Notes: generated by a model from the sequence alone, not told the origin. A stretch of DNA of 50,518 nt from UBA5905 sp964609975 (GCA_964609975.1 CAZSTR010000010.1:1-50518); one strand, 5' to 3'; shown: positions 1-7,703, numbered from the stretch's first letter. Made by a program: numbers and translations.

Positions 1-288
1 TTATACATCAAGGTGTCCCGTATTTAAATGTCTACTTTATAGGTATCATATCAAAACGGTATTATTCGCATTTTTCGAAAATTTGCGAGAAAAAGCAAAA
101 AATCGAGGAAATTGGAAAATCTGGGAATATGGGAAAAGGAGGAAGCGAGGAGGGGGGACGGGAAGCAATCGGGAGGACGGGGGCGAAAAAGGGAAATGTG
201 AAAAAGTCGAAACGGAAAAGCATAAACCCGCCGGGGCAACGGAAAACAGATTTTTTCGGTTGCTTCCGACTGGCCTTGTCGGCGGAGC
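1..288. other. Left-edge non-coding stretch, purine-rich on the + strand
   Basis: I find no gene here. The first 60 bases are AT-rich and differ in composition from the rest, which may mean a mobile-element or repeat edge. From about 100 to 240 the + strand is almost entirely purine. Between 152 and 183 there are four G-runs of 3 to 6, a possible G-quadruplex. The stretch lies downstream of the flavoprotein gene on the minus strand, where no classical GC-hairpin plus T-run terminator is obvious. Confidence 0.4.
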
Positions 289-831
289 TTATCGAAGCTG
301 GTGGGCCATGTTGGCGGCCAAGGTTTCCAGTACCTTTTTTCCAAAGCCGTCCTCCTCGCCCAGATAGCCATTCCAATAACGGCTGGTGACGATGGGCATT
401 TGGCTATAGGAAAAATAGCGGTGGATGCGGTCGAGGGAGGGGGTGGCACCGGCGCGCCAGCAGGTGGCGATGGCCGCTGCCGGCTTTCCCTGCAACAGCT
501 GGCCGAAGCGTGCCGTGGCATAAAAAGCGCGATCCAGCAGGGCGCACAGCGCGCCGTTGGGGCCGGCGAAATACACCGGCGTGCCCACGATCAGGGCGTC
601 CGCATTCAGCATTTTTTCGATGAGCGCGTTGCATCCGTCCTCGGTGCAGGCGCATCGGTGGGTTTCCTTGCACCGGCCACAGCCGATACATCCACGCACG
701 GGTGCATCTCCCAGCTGGAACCATTCGGTGCGCAGGCCCTGTTCCAGCAAAACGGACTCTACGGTTTTCAGGGCGGCGGCGGTGTTTCCCTCAGCGTGGG
801 GACTGCCGTTGATAAGCAATACGGTTTTCAT
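289..831 (-). CDS. Flavodoxin-fold NAD(P)H-dependent FMN reductase / iron-sulfur flavoprotein-like
   Basis: A 180-residue flavodoxin-like protein of the NADPH-dependent FMN reductase superfamily, likely a cytoplasmic FMN oxidoreductase. The N-terminal INGSPHAEGNT segment (residues 7-17) is the usual FMN phosphate loop. A cysteine cluster follows (C48, C51, C54, C60, C62, C67), with a CIGCGRC core as in iron-sulfur flavoproteins. GTPVYFAGPNG further on fits the isoalloxazine-binding loop. The start is the ATG at 831, preceded by AGGAGG; upstream codons in frame lack a ribosome site and conservation. It lies 34 bases after the acyltransferase gene on the same strand, so the two are probably co-transcribed. 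Whether a cluster is really bound, and the substrate, are unknown. Confidence 0.8.
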   Translation of the reverse strand: MKTVLLINGSPHAEGNTAAALKTVESVLLEQGLRTEWFQLGDAPVRGCIGCGRCKETHRCACTEDGCNALIEKMLNADALIVGTPVYFAGPNGALCALLDRAFYATARFGQLLQGKPAAAIATCWRAGATPSLDRIHRYFSYSQMPIVTSRYWNGYLGEEDGFGKKVLETLAANMAHQLR

Positions 832-865
832 AAAAGCCTCCTGTGATGTTGAAAAAGCGGCGAGC

Positions 866-1939
866 TTAGGTGCGGATGAGTCGTCGCAGGCCGGGGAGCT
901 TCGAAAGCACAAAGCACAGCGTCAGGGAAACGCCGGTCACCACGCCCCATTGCAGCAGCAGATAGCCCAGCGCTGAGCCGGTTTCCGGGAAGGGAATGAA
1001 CACGCGAAACAGGGATTGCACCTCCACATGCACGATATACACGCCGAAAACCAACCGCGCCAGTCCGGCCAGCCCGGTGGAGGGCTTCCAGCTGCGTCCG
1101 GCGAAGGAGAAAAGGGCGAAGGTGCCCACGCCATACATGGCGCAGAACAGGGTCAGCGGCTGAAGAAGGGCGTCCTCTGGCTCACCGGCCAACGCGCTGA
1201 GCCAATAGGTGCCGCCCAGCATGGCCGCAAGTCCCAGCCCGCCGATGGCATACCAAATCCACGGACGCTTCGGGACGGGAGAGCTGGCGATATACCAGCC
1301 CATTACATAATAAAAGGTATAGCCGCACACAAAGGGAAGCTGGGCGTTTTCCGCCGCCGCAGCGAAGGAAACGCCGGTGGTCGCTTCCACGAGAATTTGT
1401 ATCGTCGGCAACACAAGCTGAACCGCGCCCGCCAACAGCAAAAACCAGCGCACCAGCGGCCGGTTGTCCCGGCGCACGAAGGTGCGCAGCAGGGGCGTGA
1501 TGAGATACAGCCCCACCAGCATGGGCAAAAACCAGAGATGATAGGCGCCCTCCAGGCAGGCCATGCCGAAGGCCTTCAGCATTTCTCCGTTCAGCGCCGC
1601 GCCCTCAAAGGCCAGCGGCTGGAGAATTTTGTTTACGCCCGCATAGGCGATGCTCCAGAAAAGAAACAGTCCAACCAGCGGAAACACATGATGGCGAACC
1701 AGGCGGCCAAAGGGTAGAGTGCGCTCCTCGTCCAGCAAAAACATTCCGGAGGCCATGAGAAACAGAGGGACACCGGCATGGGCGAGGCCGTCCAACAGCC
1801 AGCTCCAGAGAAAAGCGGCACTGCCGAGGGGCTGTTGGTGAAAGCTCAGGGTGGTGGTGTGAATCAAAACCACCATCAAAATGCCGACGATTTTGGCCCA
1901 ATCGGCATAGGCGATTCGTTTTTCGAGCTGTGGTTTCAT
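866..1939 (-). CDS. Acyltransferase family 3 membrane protein
   Basis: A 357-residue polytopic membrane protein of the acyltransferase_3 family (OafA/WecH type), which transfers acyl groups, usually acetyl, to sugars of surface polysaccharides or other envelope molecules. The family start is clear: a YADWAKIVGI segment leads into the first membrane span and an IH pair (VVLIHTT, about residues 23-29). About ten hydrophobic spans follow along the whole length. The ATG at 1939 has a TAGGAGG ribosome site. The flavodoxin-fold gene follows 34 bases downstream. The acceptor is not evident, since no polysaccharide cluster is adjacent. Confidence 0.85.
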   Translation of the reverse strand: MKPQLEKRIAYADWAKIVGILMVVLIHTTTLSFHQQPLGSAAFLWSWLLDGLAHAGVPLFLMASGMFLLDEERTLPFGRLVRHHVFPLVGLFLFWSIAYAGVNKILQPLAFEGAALNGEMLKAFGMACLEGAYHLWFLPMLVGLYLITPLLRTFVRRDNRPLVRWFLLLAGAVQLVLPTIQILVEATTGVSFAAAAENAQLPFVCGYTFYYVMGWYIASSPVPKRPWIWYAIGGLGLAAMLGGTYWLSALAGEPEDALLQPLTLFCAMYGVGTFALFSFAGRSWKPSTGLAGLARLVFGVYIVHVEVQSLFRVFIPFPETGSALGYLLLQWGVVTGVSLTLCFVLSKLPGLRRLIRT

Positions 1940-1980
1940 ACAAATTCCTCCTAAAACAGGTAAAAACAGACGAAAATGGC

Positions 1981-2009
1981 TTGCGGTTCGGGGCGGTTGC
2001 TGATATACT
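1981..2009 (+). promoter_or_regulatory. Promoter for the Nudix gene
   Basis: TTGCGG (1981-1986), a 17-bp spacer and TATACT (2004-2009). It lies 58 bases before the Nudix start codon and diverges from the acyltransferase gene. Confidence 0.6.
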
Positions 2010-2066
2010 TTTGGGTGAGCTGGACGAAAAGGGCGAAATGGTTAGCCGGAAAAGAGGAAGCAGAGA

Positions 2067-2549
2067 ATGCGTAACACAACCTTGTGCTATATTCATAACG
2101 ACCGGGGGCAGACCCTGTTGCTGCACCGGGTCAAAAAGGAAAACGATTTGAACCGGGACAAGTGGATTGGCGTCGGCGGAAAATTCGAGGAAGGGGAAAG
2201 CCCGGAGGAGTGTCTTTTGCGGGAGGTGTTCGAGGAGACGGGGCTGACTCTTACTCGTTATCGCTGTCGGGGAATTGTCACCTTCCTGTCGGAGCGCGCC
2301 GAGACCGAATATATGTATCTATTCACCGCGGACGGCTTCACCGGCACGCTGGGTGACTGCGATGAAGGGGTTTTGGAATGGGTGGAGGATGCCCGTGTGC
2401 CCTCCCTTCCCACCTGGGAGGGGGATCGCATATTTCTGGCGCTGTTGGAGCGGGAGGCCCCCTTTTTTCTTCTGAAGCTGGAATATGACGCTGCGGATCG
2501 GTTGCAGCGGGCGGTGCTGGATGGCGAGCCACTTGCTCTCCCATTATAA
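2067..2549 (+). CDS. Nudix hydrolase (8-oxo-dGTP diphosphatase-like)
   Basis: A 160-residue Nudix enzyme, of the group that hydrolyses nucleoside diphosphates linked to another moiety. The complete Nudix box lies at about residues 38-60 (G-x5-E-x7-REVFEETG-L), with the metal-binding REVFEE core intact. The preceding DKWIGVGGKFEEGE context matches MutT/YtkD-like proteins annotated as 8-oxo-dGTP diphosphatases. The start at 2067 is supported by AGAGGAAG just upstream. It is monocistronic between its own promoter (1981-2009) and the next promoter at 2679. The exact substrate cannot be read from sequence. Confidence 0.85.
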   Translation: MRNTTLCYIHNDRGQTLLLHRVKKENDLNRDKWIGVGGKFEEGESPEECLLREVFEETGLTLTRYRCRGIVTFLSERAETEYMYLFTADGFTGTLGDCDEGVLEWVEDARVPSLPTWEGDRIFLALLEREAPFFLLKLEYDAADRLQRAVLDGEPLALPL

Positions 2550-2678
2550 CGGGCGGCGCCGTGGCTGTCAAGCCGCCGCCCAATGGCCGATTTTATAATA
2601 GAATTCAACTATTTTATTTTTGCCGAGAAAAAATCGCACAAAAAGGCGGGAAAAGCACGCTTTTTCGCTTTTTTGTGC

Positions 2679-2707
2679 TTTACTTTTTTGGTGAGTTTTG
2701 ATACAAT
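2679..2707 (+). promoter_or_regulatory. Promoter for the sugar isomerase/oxidoreductase operon
   Basis: TTTACT (2679-2684), a 17-bp spacer and TACAAT (2702-2707), about 60 bases before the isomerase-like start. The same TTTACT -35 with 17-bp spacing recurs at 17571-17599 and 41209-41237. Confidence 0.55.
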
Positions 2708-2767
2708 GCAGTTGAACAATATCCCTTTTGTTGTTAGGGAAAAACAAAATGGAAGGATTTGTGAAAA

Positions 2768-3604
2768 ATGAAAAAATTTCCGGTAGCATTACAGCTGTAT
2801 TCGGTGCGGGACGCCATGGCGGAGGATTTTGAGGGTACCCTGAAAAAGGTGGCCGCGATGGGCTATCAGGGCGTGGAATTCGCCGGTCTCTTCGGCCATT
2901 CGGCGGAGGAGGTACGGGATGTGTGCGCCCGCTATGGTCTGAACCCAATTTCCGCTCATGTAGGCTATGCCGAAATGATGGAGGACATCGAAAAGGCGAT
3001 GACCACCTATGCCACGATTGGCTGTCAGTATATTGTGATTCCGCATTATAACTGGAATTTCGGCCATGAGAGCTATCAAAGCGAAAGCTATGAGGAGTTC
3101 ATCGCCCATGTAAAGGAGCTGGGCGCGTCAGCGAAGAAGCACGGCATGGTGCTGTTGTATCACAACCATGATTTCGAATTTGAGAAAATGGAAAACGGCG
3201 AATATCGGCTGGTGAATCTGTATAACGATGTACCCGACGATTTACTGCAGACCCAGCTGGACACCTGCTGGGTGAATGTGGGTGGCGAAAATCCGGCGAG
3301 CTTCATCCGCCGCTATGACGGCCGCACGCCGGTGGTGCATTTGAAGGATTTCGCCGGCCAGCGGTCGGATAAAATGTATGCGCTCATCGGGGTGGATGAC
3401 GGCGACCAGAAGTCGGAGACCCAAACCGCCTTTGAGCTGCGTCCGGTGGGCTATGGTCTGCAGAAATTCCCGGAGATTCTGGAGGCGGCCACCGCCTCCG
3501 GCGTTCAGTGGGTTGTGGTGGAGCAGGATTCTCCCTCGATGGGCAAAACGCCGCTGGAGTGTGCCGCTCTGTCGCGGGAATATTTGAAGGGTCTCGGTTT
3601 GTGA
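2768..3604 (+). CDS. Sugar phosphate isomerase/epimerase-like TIM-barrel protein
   Basis: A 278-residue protein of the xylose isomerase-like TIM-barrel superfamily (AP endonuclease 2 fold, IolE/IolI/YcjR relatives). The N-terminus (ALQLYSVRDAM) and the strand motifs AHVGY, VIPHYNW, LLYHNHDFEFE, LDTCWVNVGG, VVHLKDF and WVVVEQD carry the metal-site Glu, Asp and His residues expected of the fold. It is first in an operon with two Gfo/Idh/MocA dehydrogenases 40 and 1286 bases downstream. That pairing is typical of pathways that oxidise a sugar or cyclitol to a keto form and then isomerise or cleave it, such as inositol or 3-keto-glycoside metabolism. The specific substrate is not evident. The ATG at 2768 follows a GGAAGGATT-type site. 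Confidence 0.8.
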   Translation: MKKFPVALQLYSVRDAMAEDFEGTLKKVAAMGYQGVEFAGLFGHSAEEVRDVCARYGLNPISAHVGYAEMMEDIEKAMTTYATIGCQYIVIPHYNWNFGHESYQSESYEEFIAHVKELGASAKKHGMVLLYHNHDFEFEKMENGEYRLVNLYNDVPDDLLQTQLDTCWVNVGGENPASFIRRYDGRTPVVHLKDFAGQRSDKMYALIGVDDGDQKSETQTAFELRPVGYGLQKFPEILEAATASGVQWVVVEQDSPSMGKTPLECAALSREYLKGLGL

Positions 3605-3644
3605 AAAAGGCCCCTTTTCGGTCAAACGGCGCAAGGAGAACAGC

Positions 3645-4820
3645 ATGGCAGAAAACAAGAGAGGCGATTTGAATGCCTTTAAGAGCAACCAGGAGGTTGC
3701 TACGATTGACACGACGAGGAAGGTGCGGGTGGGCATCATCGGCACCGGCGGGATTGCGCGGGCGCATATCCAGAACTATTTGATACAGCCGGATGTGGAA
3801 ATCGTCGGCGGCTGTGATTTGATTCCCGGAAAGGCAGCGGCTTTTTTCGAAGCCTATGGGGTGAAAAACGCGAAAACGGACTATAAGAGCCATGAGGATT
3901 TCCTGTCGGATAAGAGTTTGAAGCTGGATGTGGTCAGTGTTTGCACCTATAACCGTCAGCATGCGAACTGCGCCATCGACGCGATGCGGGCGGGGCTGGA
4001 TGTGCTGTTGGAGAAGCCCATGAGCGTGACGCTGGATGAGGCGGTTGAGCTGATGCGGGTGGAGCGAGAAACTGGGCGGATGGTGTCCGTCGGCTTCCAG
4101 CCCCGTATGGACAACAACATGAAAAAGCTCAAGGAGATTGTCCAATCCGGCGTTTTGGGAAAGATTTATTATATCCAGCTGGGTGGCGGCCGCCGCCGAG
4201 GGATTCCCATCGGTGCGGATGGCTCCTTCATCCGGGAGGACACGGCCGGGCTGGGTGCGCTGGCGGACATCGGCTGTTATTCGCTGGATATGGTGCTCAA
4301 CGCCCTCGGCCATCCGAAGCCGCTGACCGTGACCGGATATAAATCGGACTTTTTCGGAAAGGACCCCAACTGTGTCTGTTATAAGGGGCATAGCGAATAC
4401 GCCGCCCGCTTCGGCGTGGACGATTTCGCCGCCGCCTTCGTGCGTCTGGAGGGGGACATCATTTTGGATTTCCGAATTTCCTGGGCCATGAACATGAACA
4501 CCGCCGGCGACACGCTGATTCTCGGCACGAAGGGCGGTCTGCGAATTCCCTCCACCGAGTGCTGGAACGGCTCTGTGGGCGGCCCCATGAAAATCTATCA
4601 TGAGGTGGCCGGCTCCCAGGTGGAGACGGTGATCCCGATCGTTCCTCAGGAGACGCCTCTCTTCGACTTGAAGATCCGCTCCTTCCTGGATGCCCACAAA
4701 AACGGCACCGCCGCGCCGGTGCCCACCAGCGAAATTCTGTATAACCAGGCGATTCTGGACGGCATCGCCCGCTCGGCTCAGCTGGGGCATGAGGTGGAGC
4801 TGGACATCCCGGAGCTATGA
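3645..4820 (+). CDS. Gfo/Idh/MocA family NAD(P)-dependent oxidoreductase, copy 1
   Basis: A 391-residue dehydrogenase of the Gfo/Idh/MocA family, which oxidises or reduces a sugar or cyclitol hydroxyl with NAD(P). After a polar extension of about 25 residues comes the Rossmann motif GIIGTGGIA, then the family signature LLEKPMSVTLDEA with the catalytic-site Lys-Pro, and later the substrate-side motif DIGCYSLDMVL. AAGGAG precedes the ATG. The next gene is a close paralogue of identical length. The two share near-identical DNA at the 3' end (4502-4774 here) and shorter identical blocks near the N-terminus and at about 3877-3975, indicating recent duplication with gene conversion. Substrate unknown. 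Confidence 0.88.
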   Translation: MAENKRGDLNAFKSNQEVATIDTTRKVRVGIIGTGGIARAHIQNYLIQPDVEIVGGCDLIPGKAAAFFEAYGVKNAKTDYKSHEDFLSDKSLKLDVVSVCTYNRQHANCAIDAMRAGLDVLLEKPMSVTLDEAVELMRVERETGRMVSVGFQPRMDNNMKKLKEIVQSGVLGKIYYIQLGGGRRRGIPIGADGSFIREDTAGLGALADIGCYSLDMVLNALGHPKPLTVTGYKSDFFGKDPNCVCYKGHSEYAARFGVDDFAAAFVRLEGDIILDFRISWAMNMNTAGDTLILGTKGGLRIPSTECWNGSVGGPMKIYHEVAGSQVETVIPIVPQETPLFDLKIRSFLDAHKNGTAAPVPTSEILYNQAILDGIARSAQLGHEVELDIPEL

Positions 4821-4890
4821 CAAACGGTTTTTCCCGGCGGCGTTCGCCGGTCAATAAACAATAAAAATATATATTGGAGGCTTGAATACC

Positions 4891-6066
4891 ATGGCAGAAA
4901 ACAAACAGGGTGACCTCAATGCGTTCAAAAGCAACCAGGAGGTTGCTACGATTGACACGACGAGGAAGGTGCGGGTGGGTATCATCGGCACCGGCTGGAT
5001 TGCGGAATCGCATATCCTCAGCTATTTGAAGCAGCCGGATGTGGAAATCGTGGGCGGTTGCGATTTGATTCCCGGAAAGGCGGCGGCGTTCTTCAAGCGC
5101 TTTGGCGTGGAGAATGTGAAAACGGACTATAAGAGCCATGAGGATTTCCTGGCGGATAAGAGTTTGAAGCTGGATGTGGTCAGTGTTTGCACCTATAACC
5201 GTCAGCATGTGAACTGCGCCATCGCCGCGATGGAGGCAGGGGTGGATGTGCTGCTGGAGAAGCCCATGAGCGTGACGCTGGATGAGGCGGTCGAGCTGGT
5301 GCGGGTGGAGAAAAAGACCGGCCGTGTGCTGTCGATTGGCTTCCAGCCCCGCATGGACAACAACATGAAGAAAATCAAGGAAATCGTGGATTCCGGCGAG
5401 CTGGGTAAGATTTATTATATCCAGACCGGCGGCGGCCGCCGTCGCGGCATTCCCACCCCCTTCGGCACCACCTTCATCGAGGACGAGACCGCGGGTCTGG
5501 GCGCGCTGGCGGACATCGGCTGTTATTCTCTGGATATGGTTCTGCGCGCCATCGGCTATCCGAAGCCGCTGACCGTGTCCGGCTATAAGTCCGACTTTTT
5601 CGGAAAAGACCCTAACTGCGTCTGCTATAACGGACACAGCGAATATGCCGCCAAGTTCGGCGTGGACGATTTCGCCGCCGCCTTCGTGCGCTTGGAAGGC
5701 GACATCATTTTGGACTTCCGCATTTCCTGGGCTATGAATATGGATAGCGCCGGCGACACGCTGATTCTCGGCACGAAGGGCGGTCTGCGAATTCCCTCCA
5801 CCGAGTGCTGGAACGGCTCTGTGGGCGGCCCCATGAAAATCTATCATGAGGTGGCCGGCTCCCAGGTGGAGACGGTGATCCCGATCGTTCCTCAGGAGAC
5901 GCCTCTCTTCGACTTGAAGATCCGCTCCTTCCTGGATGCCCACAAAAACGGCACCGCCGCGCCGGTGCCCACCAGCGAAATCCTGTATAACCAGGCGATT
6001 CTGGACGGCATCGCCCGCTCCTCCGTGGAGGGCCGCGAGGTGGAAATCCAAATCCCCGAAATCTAA
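4891..6066 (+). CDS. Gfo/Idh/MocA family NAD(P)-dependent oxidoreductase, copy 2
   Basis: A 391-residue paralogue of the preceding gene with the same architecture: polar N-terminus, GIIGTGWIA Rossmann motif, LLEKPMSVTLDEA and DIGCYSLDMVL. I chose the ATG at 4891 (GGAGG at 4876-4880) over the in-frame TTG at 4882, because it gives exactly the same length and N-terminus (MAENK) as copy 1. Differences from copy 1 cluster in the substrate-facing middle (for example FGTTFIEDE against GADGSFIRE), so the two may act on different stereoisomers or form a heteromer. A small hairpin (CCGGCG/CGCCGG, 4836-4852) without a T-run separates the copies. Confidence 0.88.
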   Translation: MAENKQGDLNAFKSNQEVATIDTTRKVRVGIIGTGWIAESHILSYLKQPDVEIVGGCDLIPGKAAAFFKRFGVENVKTDYKSHEDFLADKSLKLDVVSVCTYNRQHVNCAIAAMEAGVDVLLEKPMSVTLDEAVELVRVEKKTGRVLSIGFQPRMDNNMKKIKEIVDSGELGKIYYIQTGGGRRRGIPTPFGTTFIEDETAGLGALADIGCYSLDMVLRAIGYPKPLTVSGYKSDFFGKDPNCVCYNGHSEYAAKFGVDDFAAAFVRLEGDIILDFRISWAMNMDSAGDTLILGTKGGLRIPSTECWNGSVGGPMKIYHEVAGSQVETVIPIVPQETPLFDLKIRSFLDAHKNGTAAPVPTSEILYNQAILDGIARSSVEGREVEIQIPEI

Positions 6067-6115
6067 GGAAAATTGCATAAACAGCGGCCGGGGGATGTCC
6101 GGCCGCAGGAAATTG

Positions 6116-6197
6116 CTCCTGCCACCGGGTAGGAGACGCGAAAGCGTCCGTCAGCACATCGTCAGGTCTTGGAAGATGTGCCGGCGGACGCTTTTTT
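6116..6197 (+). promoter_or_regulatory. Attenuator-like leader with competing hairpins and an intrinsic terminator
   Basis: Three elements are visible. First, CTCCTGCC-ACCG-GGTAGGAG (6116-6135). Second, a GAAA-capped hairpin GACGC-GAAA-GCGTC (6135-6148). Third, a 17-bp stem (6144-6160 with 6175-6191, one mismatch and one G-U) followed by six T (6192-6197), a strong terminator. The second and third share 6144-6148 and cannot form together, as in a riboswitch or attenuator. I do not recognise the aptamer class. It lies 16 bases before the pnuC remnant; as a simple terminator it would also end the oxidoreductase operon. Confidence 0.55.
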
Positions 6198-6213
6198 GTG
6201 AGGGAGAATAAGA

Positions 6214-6741
6214 ATGAACGAGAAAAGAAAAAGCGGGAAAAAGCGGTGTTTCACCGGGGCGGAATGGGCGCTCTGGGGCGGCTCATCGGCGCTGATTTTG
6301 CCGATTTCCTGGCTACGCCATTCCCTTCTTTCAGGGAGATCGGGGACAGGTGACGGTGGCGCGGCTGAGCCGGCGCAACGAGCTTTGGATGTGGGGGCTG
6401 ACGGCGGCGGTGACGACGGTGTTTTTTCTCGTTTTGCGGGCCTTTCACACAGCAAATTTGTTTTTCAGCACCGTTTCGGTGGCCACCAGCTTTTTGGCAG
6501 TGTTTTTGACCTTTTCCGCAGCTCCGCCCATGCGCTGGCCTATGCGGCCAATGATGTGGGGCTGATTGTGCTGTGGACGCTGGCGATGCAGGAGGAGCGC
6601 CGCTATGGCGCGGTGGTGGTGTGCTTCGCGGTGCTTTTGGTGAATGATGTGTATGGACTGGTGGCCTGGCGGCGTATGACGCGCCGTCAGGCGGAGGAAA
6701 ACGCGAAAAACCGGGGCGCAGAAAGCTCTGCGCCCCGGTGA
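6214..6741 (+). pseudogene. pnuC: Degenerate nicotinamide riboside transporter PnuC
   Basis: A remnant of the PnuC membrane transporter (nicotinamide riboside uptake). The N-terminal FTGAEWALWGGS is followed directly by ISWLRH, so about 60-70 residues of the family's first half (several membrane spans) are missing. The frame then shifts near 6325-6345. The second frame carries VTVARLSRRNELW and LLFFSTVSVATSFLAVFLTF-like PnuC segments (from about 6350 to 6510). Near 6510-6520 the frame shifts back to give AYAANDVGLIVLW and VNDVYGLVAWRRM, the PnuC C-terminus. A GAGGGAG ribosome site and the ATG at 6214 survive. An internal deletion plus two frameshifts make a functional protein very unlikely. 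Length and order are compared with PnuC from memory of the family. Confidence 0.75.
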
Positions 6742-6750
6742 ACGGTTTTT
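6711..6750. terminator. Terminator between pnuC remnant and TM2 gene
   Basis: CCGGGGCGCAGA/TCTGCGCCCCGG hairpin (6711-6738), overlapping the end of the pnuC remnant. On the minus strand it is followed by TTTTTCG, ending the TM2 gene; on the plus strand by TGAACGGTTTTT. Confidence 0.8.
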
Positions 6751-6765
6751 CTTTGAAAGGGAAAA

Positions 6766-7173
6766 TCAATCCTTCAGCGGAATTCCATTCGCGTCCTTGT
6801 TGATGCTTCCGGTGAGAATCTGGATGCCCTCCACGAGCCCCCAAATCTCGCTCACCAGCGCCAAAGCGCCACAGCTGAGCACGGATATCAGCAGCTGAGC
6901 CACCGCTTTTCCGGTATAGCCGAGATAGAAGTTGTGCACGCCGATGCTTCCCAGGAAAATACCCAGCAGACCGGCGGCCACCTTCGATTTCTGCGCTCCG
7001 GCCGGGATCGGCTGGGGCAGCGCCACACCACAAGAGGTGCACACGGCGGCGTTCGGGGGAGTGGCCGCGCCGCAGTTCGGGCAGAAGTTTTGACCCTGGC
7101 CGGCGGCCACGCCGCATTTCACGCATACGGCGGCGTTGGGATCCATCTGTGTTCCGCAATTCCTACAAATCAT
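6766..7173 (-). CDS. Zinc-ribbon TM2-domain membrane protein
   Basis: A 135-residue protein with two N-terminal zinc-ribbon-like CxxC pairs (CRNCG at residues 3-7 with CVKC at 17-20; CPNCG at 31-35 with CTSC at 45-48). A TM2 domain follows (about residues 63-120: KVAAGLLGIFLGSIGVHNFYLG, then a second span). TM2 proteins are small two-span membrane proteins of unknown general function. The start is the ATG at 7173 with GGAGG in front; an upstream in-frame ATG overlaps that ribosome site and is less likely. It has its own promoter (7238-7266) and terminator, so it is a stand-alone gene. Confidence 0.85.
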   Translation of the reverse strand: MICRNCGTQMDPNAAVCVKCGVAAGQGQNFCPNCGAATPPNAAVCTSCGVALPQPIPAGAQKSKVAAGLLGIFLGSIGVHNFYLGYTGKAVAQLLISVLSCGALALVSEIWGLVEGIQILTGSINKDANGIPLKD

Positions 7174-7237
7174 AAATTTATCCTCCTTCATTTTTCGGAC
7201 GCCGGCGAAAGTGCCGCCGGAGAGGGTTTCTGGTGTT

Positions 7238-7266
7238 ATCATAGCATATATTTCTGTGAGACGCAA
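7238..7266 (-). promoter_or_regulatory. Promoter for the TM2 gene
   Basis: Reading on the minus strand: TTGCGT (7266-7261), a 17-bp spacer and TATGAT (7243-7238). A CCGGCG/CGCCGG hairpin lies in the leader. Confidence 0.65.
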
Positions 7267-7307
7267 CTGCTTTTTCGCTAAAAAACGAAAAAATCTGTGA
7301 ATTTTGT

Positions 7308-7703
7308 CTACAAATTGCCGCCCCAGCCGGGAATCAGCCAGCGCCCAATGCCCAGCAACAAAAAAGCAGCCACCAATCCAACGAGGATGGCCTTGTCCAG
7401 ATGCGGATATCCCAAAAGGCGGCCGTCCGCCAGCCCGTAAGCATACAAAAGAGGAACTGCCCAAAACAGCGGGTGAAATGCGAAGGCGGCGGGAAAATTT
7501 CCGCGAAAAACTGCGTTCCAAGCGCGGGTCATGCCGCAGGTGGCGCAGGGGAGACCGGTCAGTGCAAAAAAGGGGCAGGGGAGGCGCAGAAGCCAGACAA
7601 GACAAAGAGCTGCGACGCCGCCCAGGGTGAGCCAGAGCTTCAGCCAGCCGTGAGAAAACGGGAAAATCCGCCGCCGGGGAGCCTTGGGAGCTGGGGTTGG
7701 CAT
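7308..7703 (-). CDS. DUF2752 family membrane protein
   Basis: A 131-residue protein with three or four hydrophobic segments and the family-defining motif CPFFALTGLPCATCGMTRAW near residues 43-62 (C-x-x-C-GMTRA). That motif marks DUF2752, a small membrane family of unknown function, common in Clostridia and often found near TM2 or DUF4190 zinc-ribbon proteins, as here. The start has AAGGAGA upstream. The gene lies between the eutP terminator and the TM2 promoter. I know of no biochemical function and do not infer one. Confidence 0.8.
   Translation of the reverse strand: MPTPAPKAPRRRIFPFSHGWLKLWLTLGGVAALCLVWLLRLPCPFFALTGLPCATCGMTRAWNAVFRGNFPAAFAFHPLFWAVPLLYAYGLADGRLLGYPHLDKAILVGLVAAFLLLGIGRWLIPGWGGNL

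Noticed and set aside
4459..6078. A 539-codon open frame antisense to the second Gfo/Idh gene, and a similar 468-codon frame at 3384-4790
   Set aside because: They are antisense shadows of GC-rich genes: His/Gly/Arg-rich, with no recognisable domain and no ribosome site. The two resemble each other only because the sense genes are paralogues.
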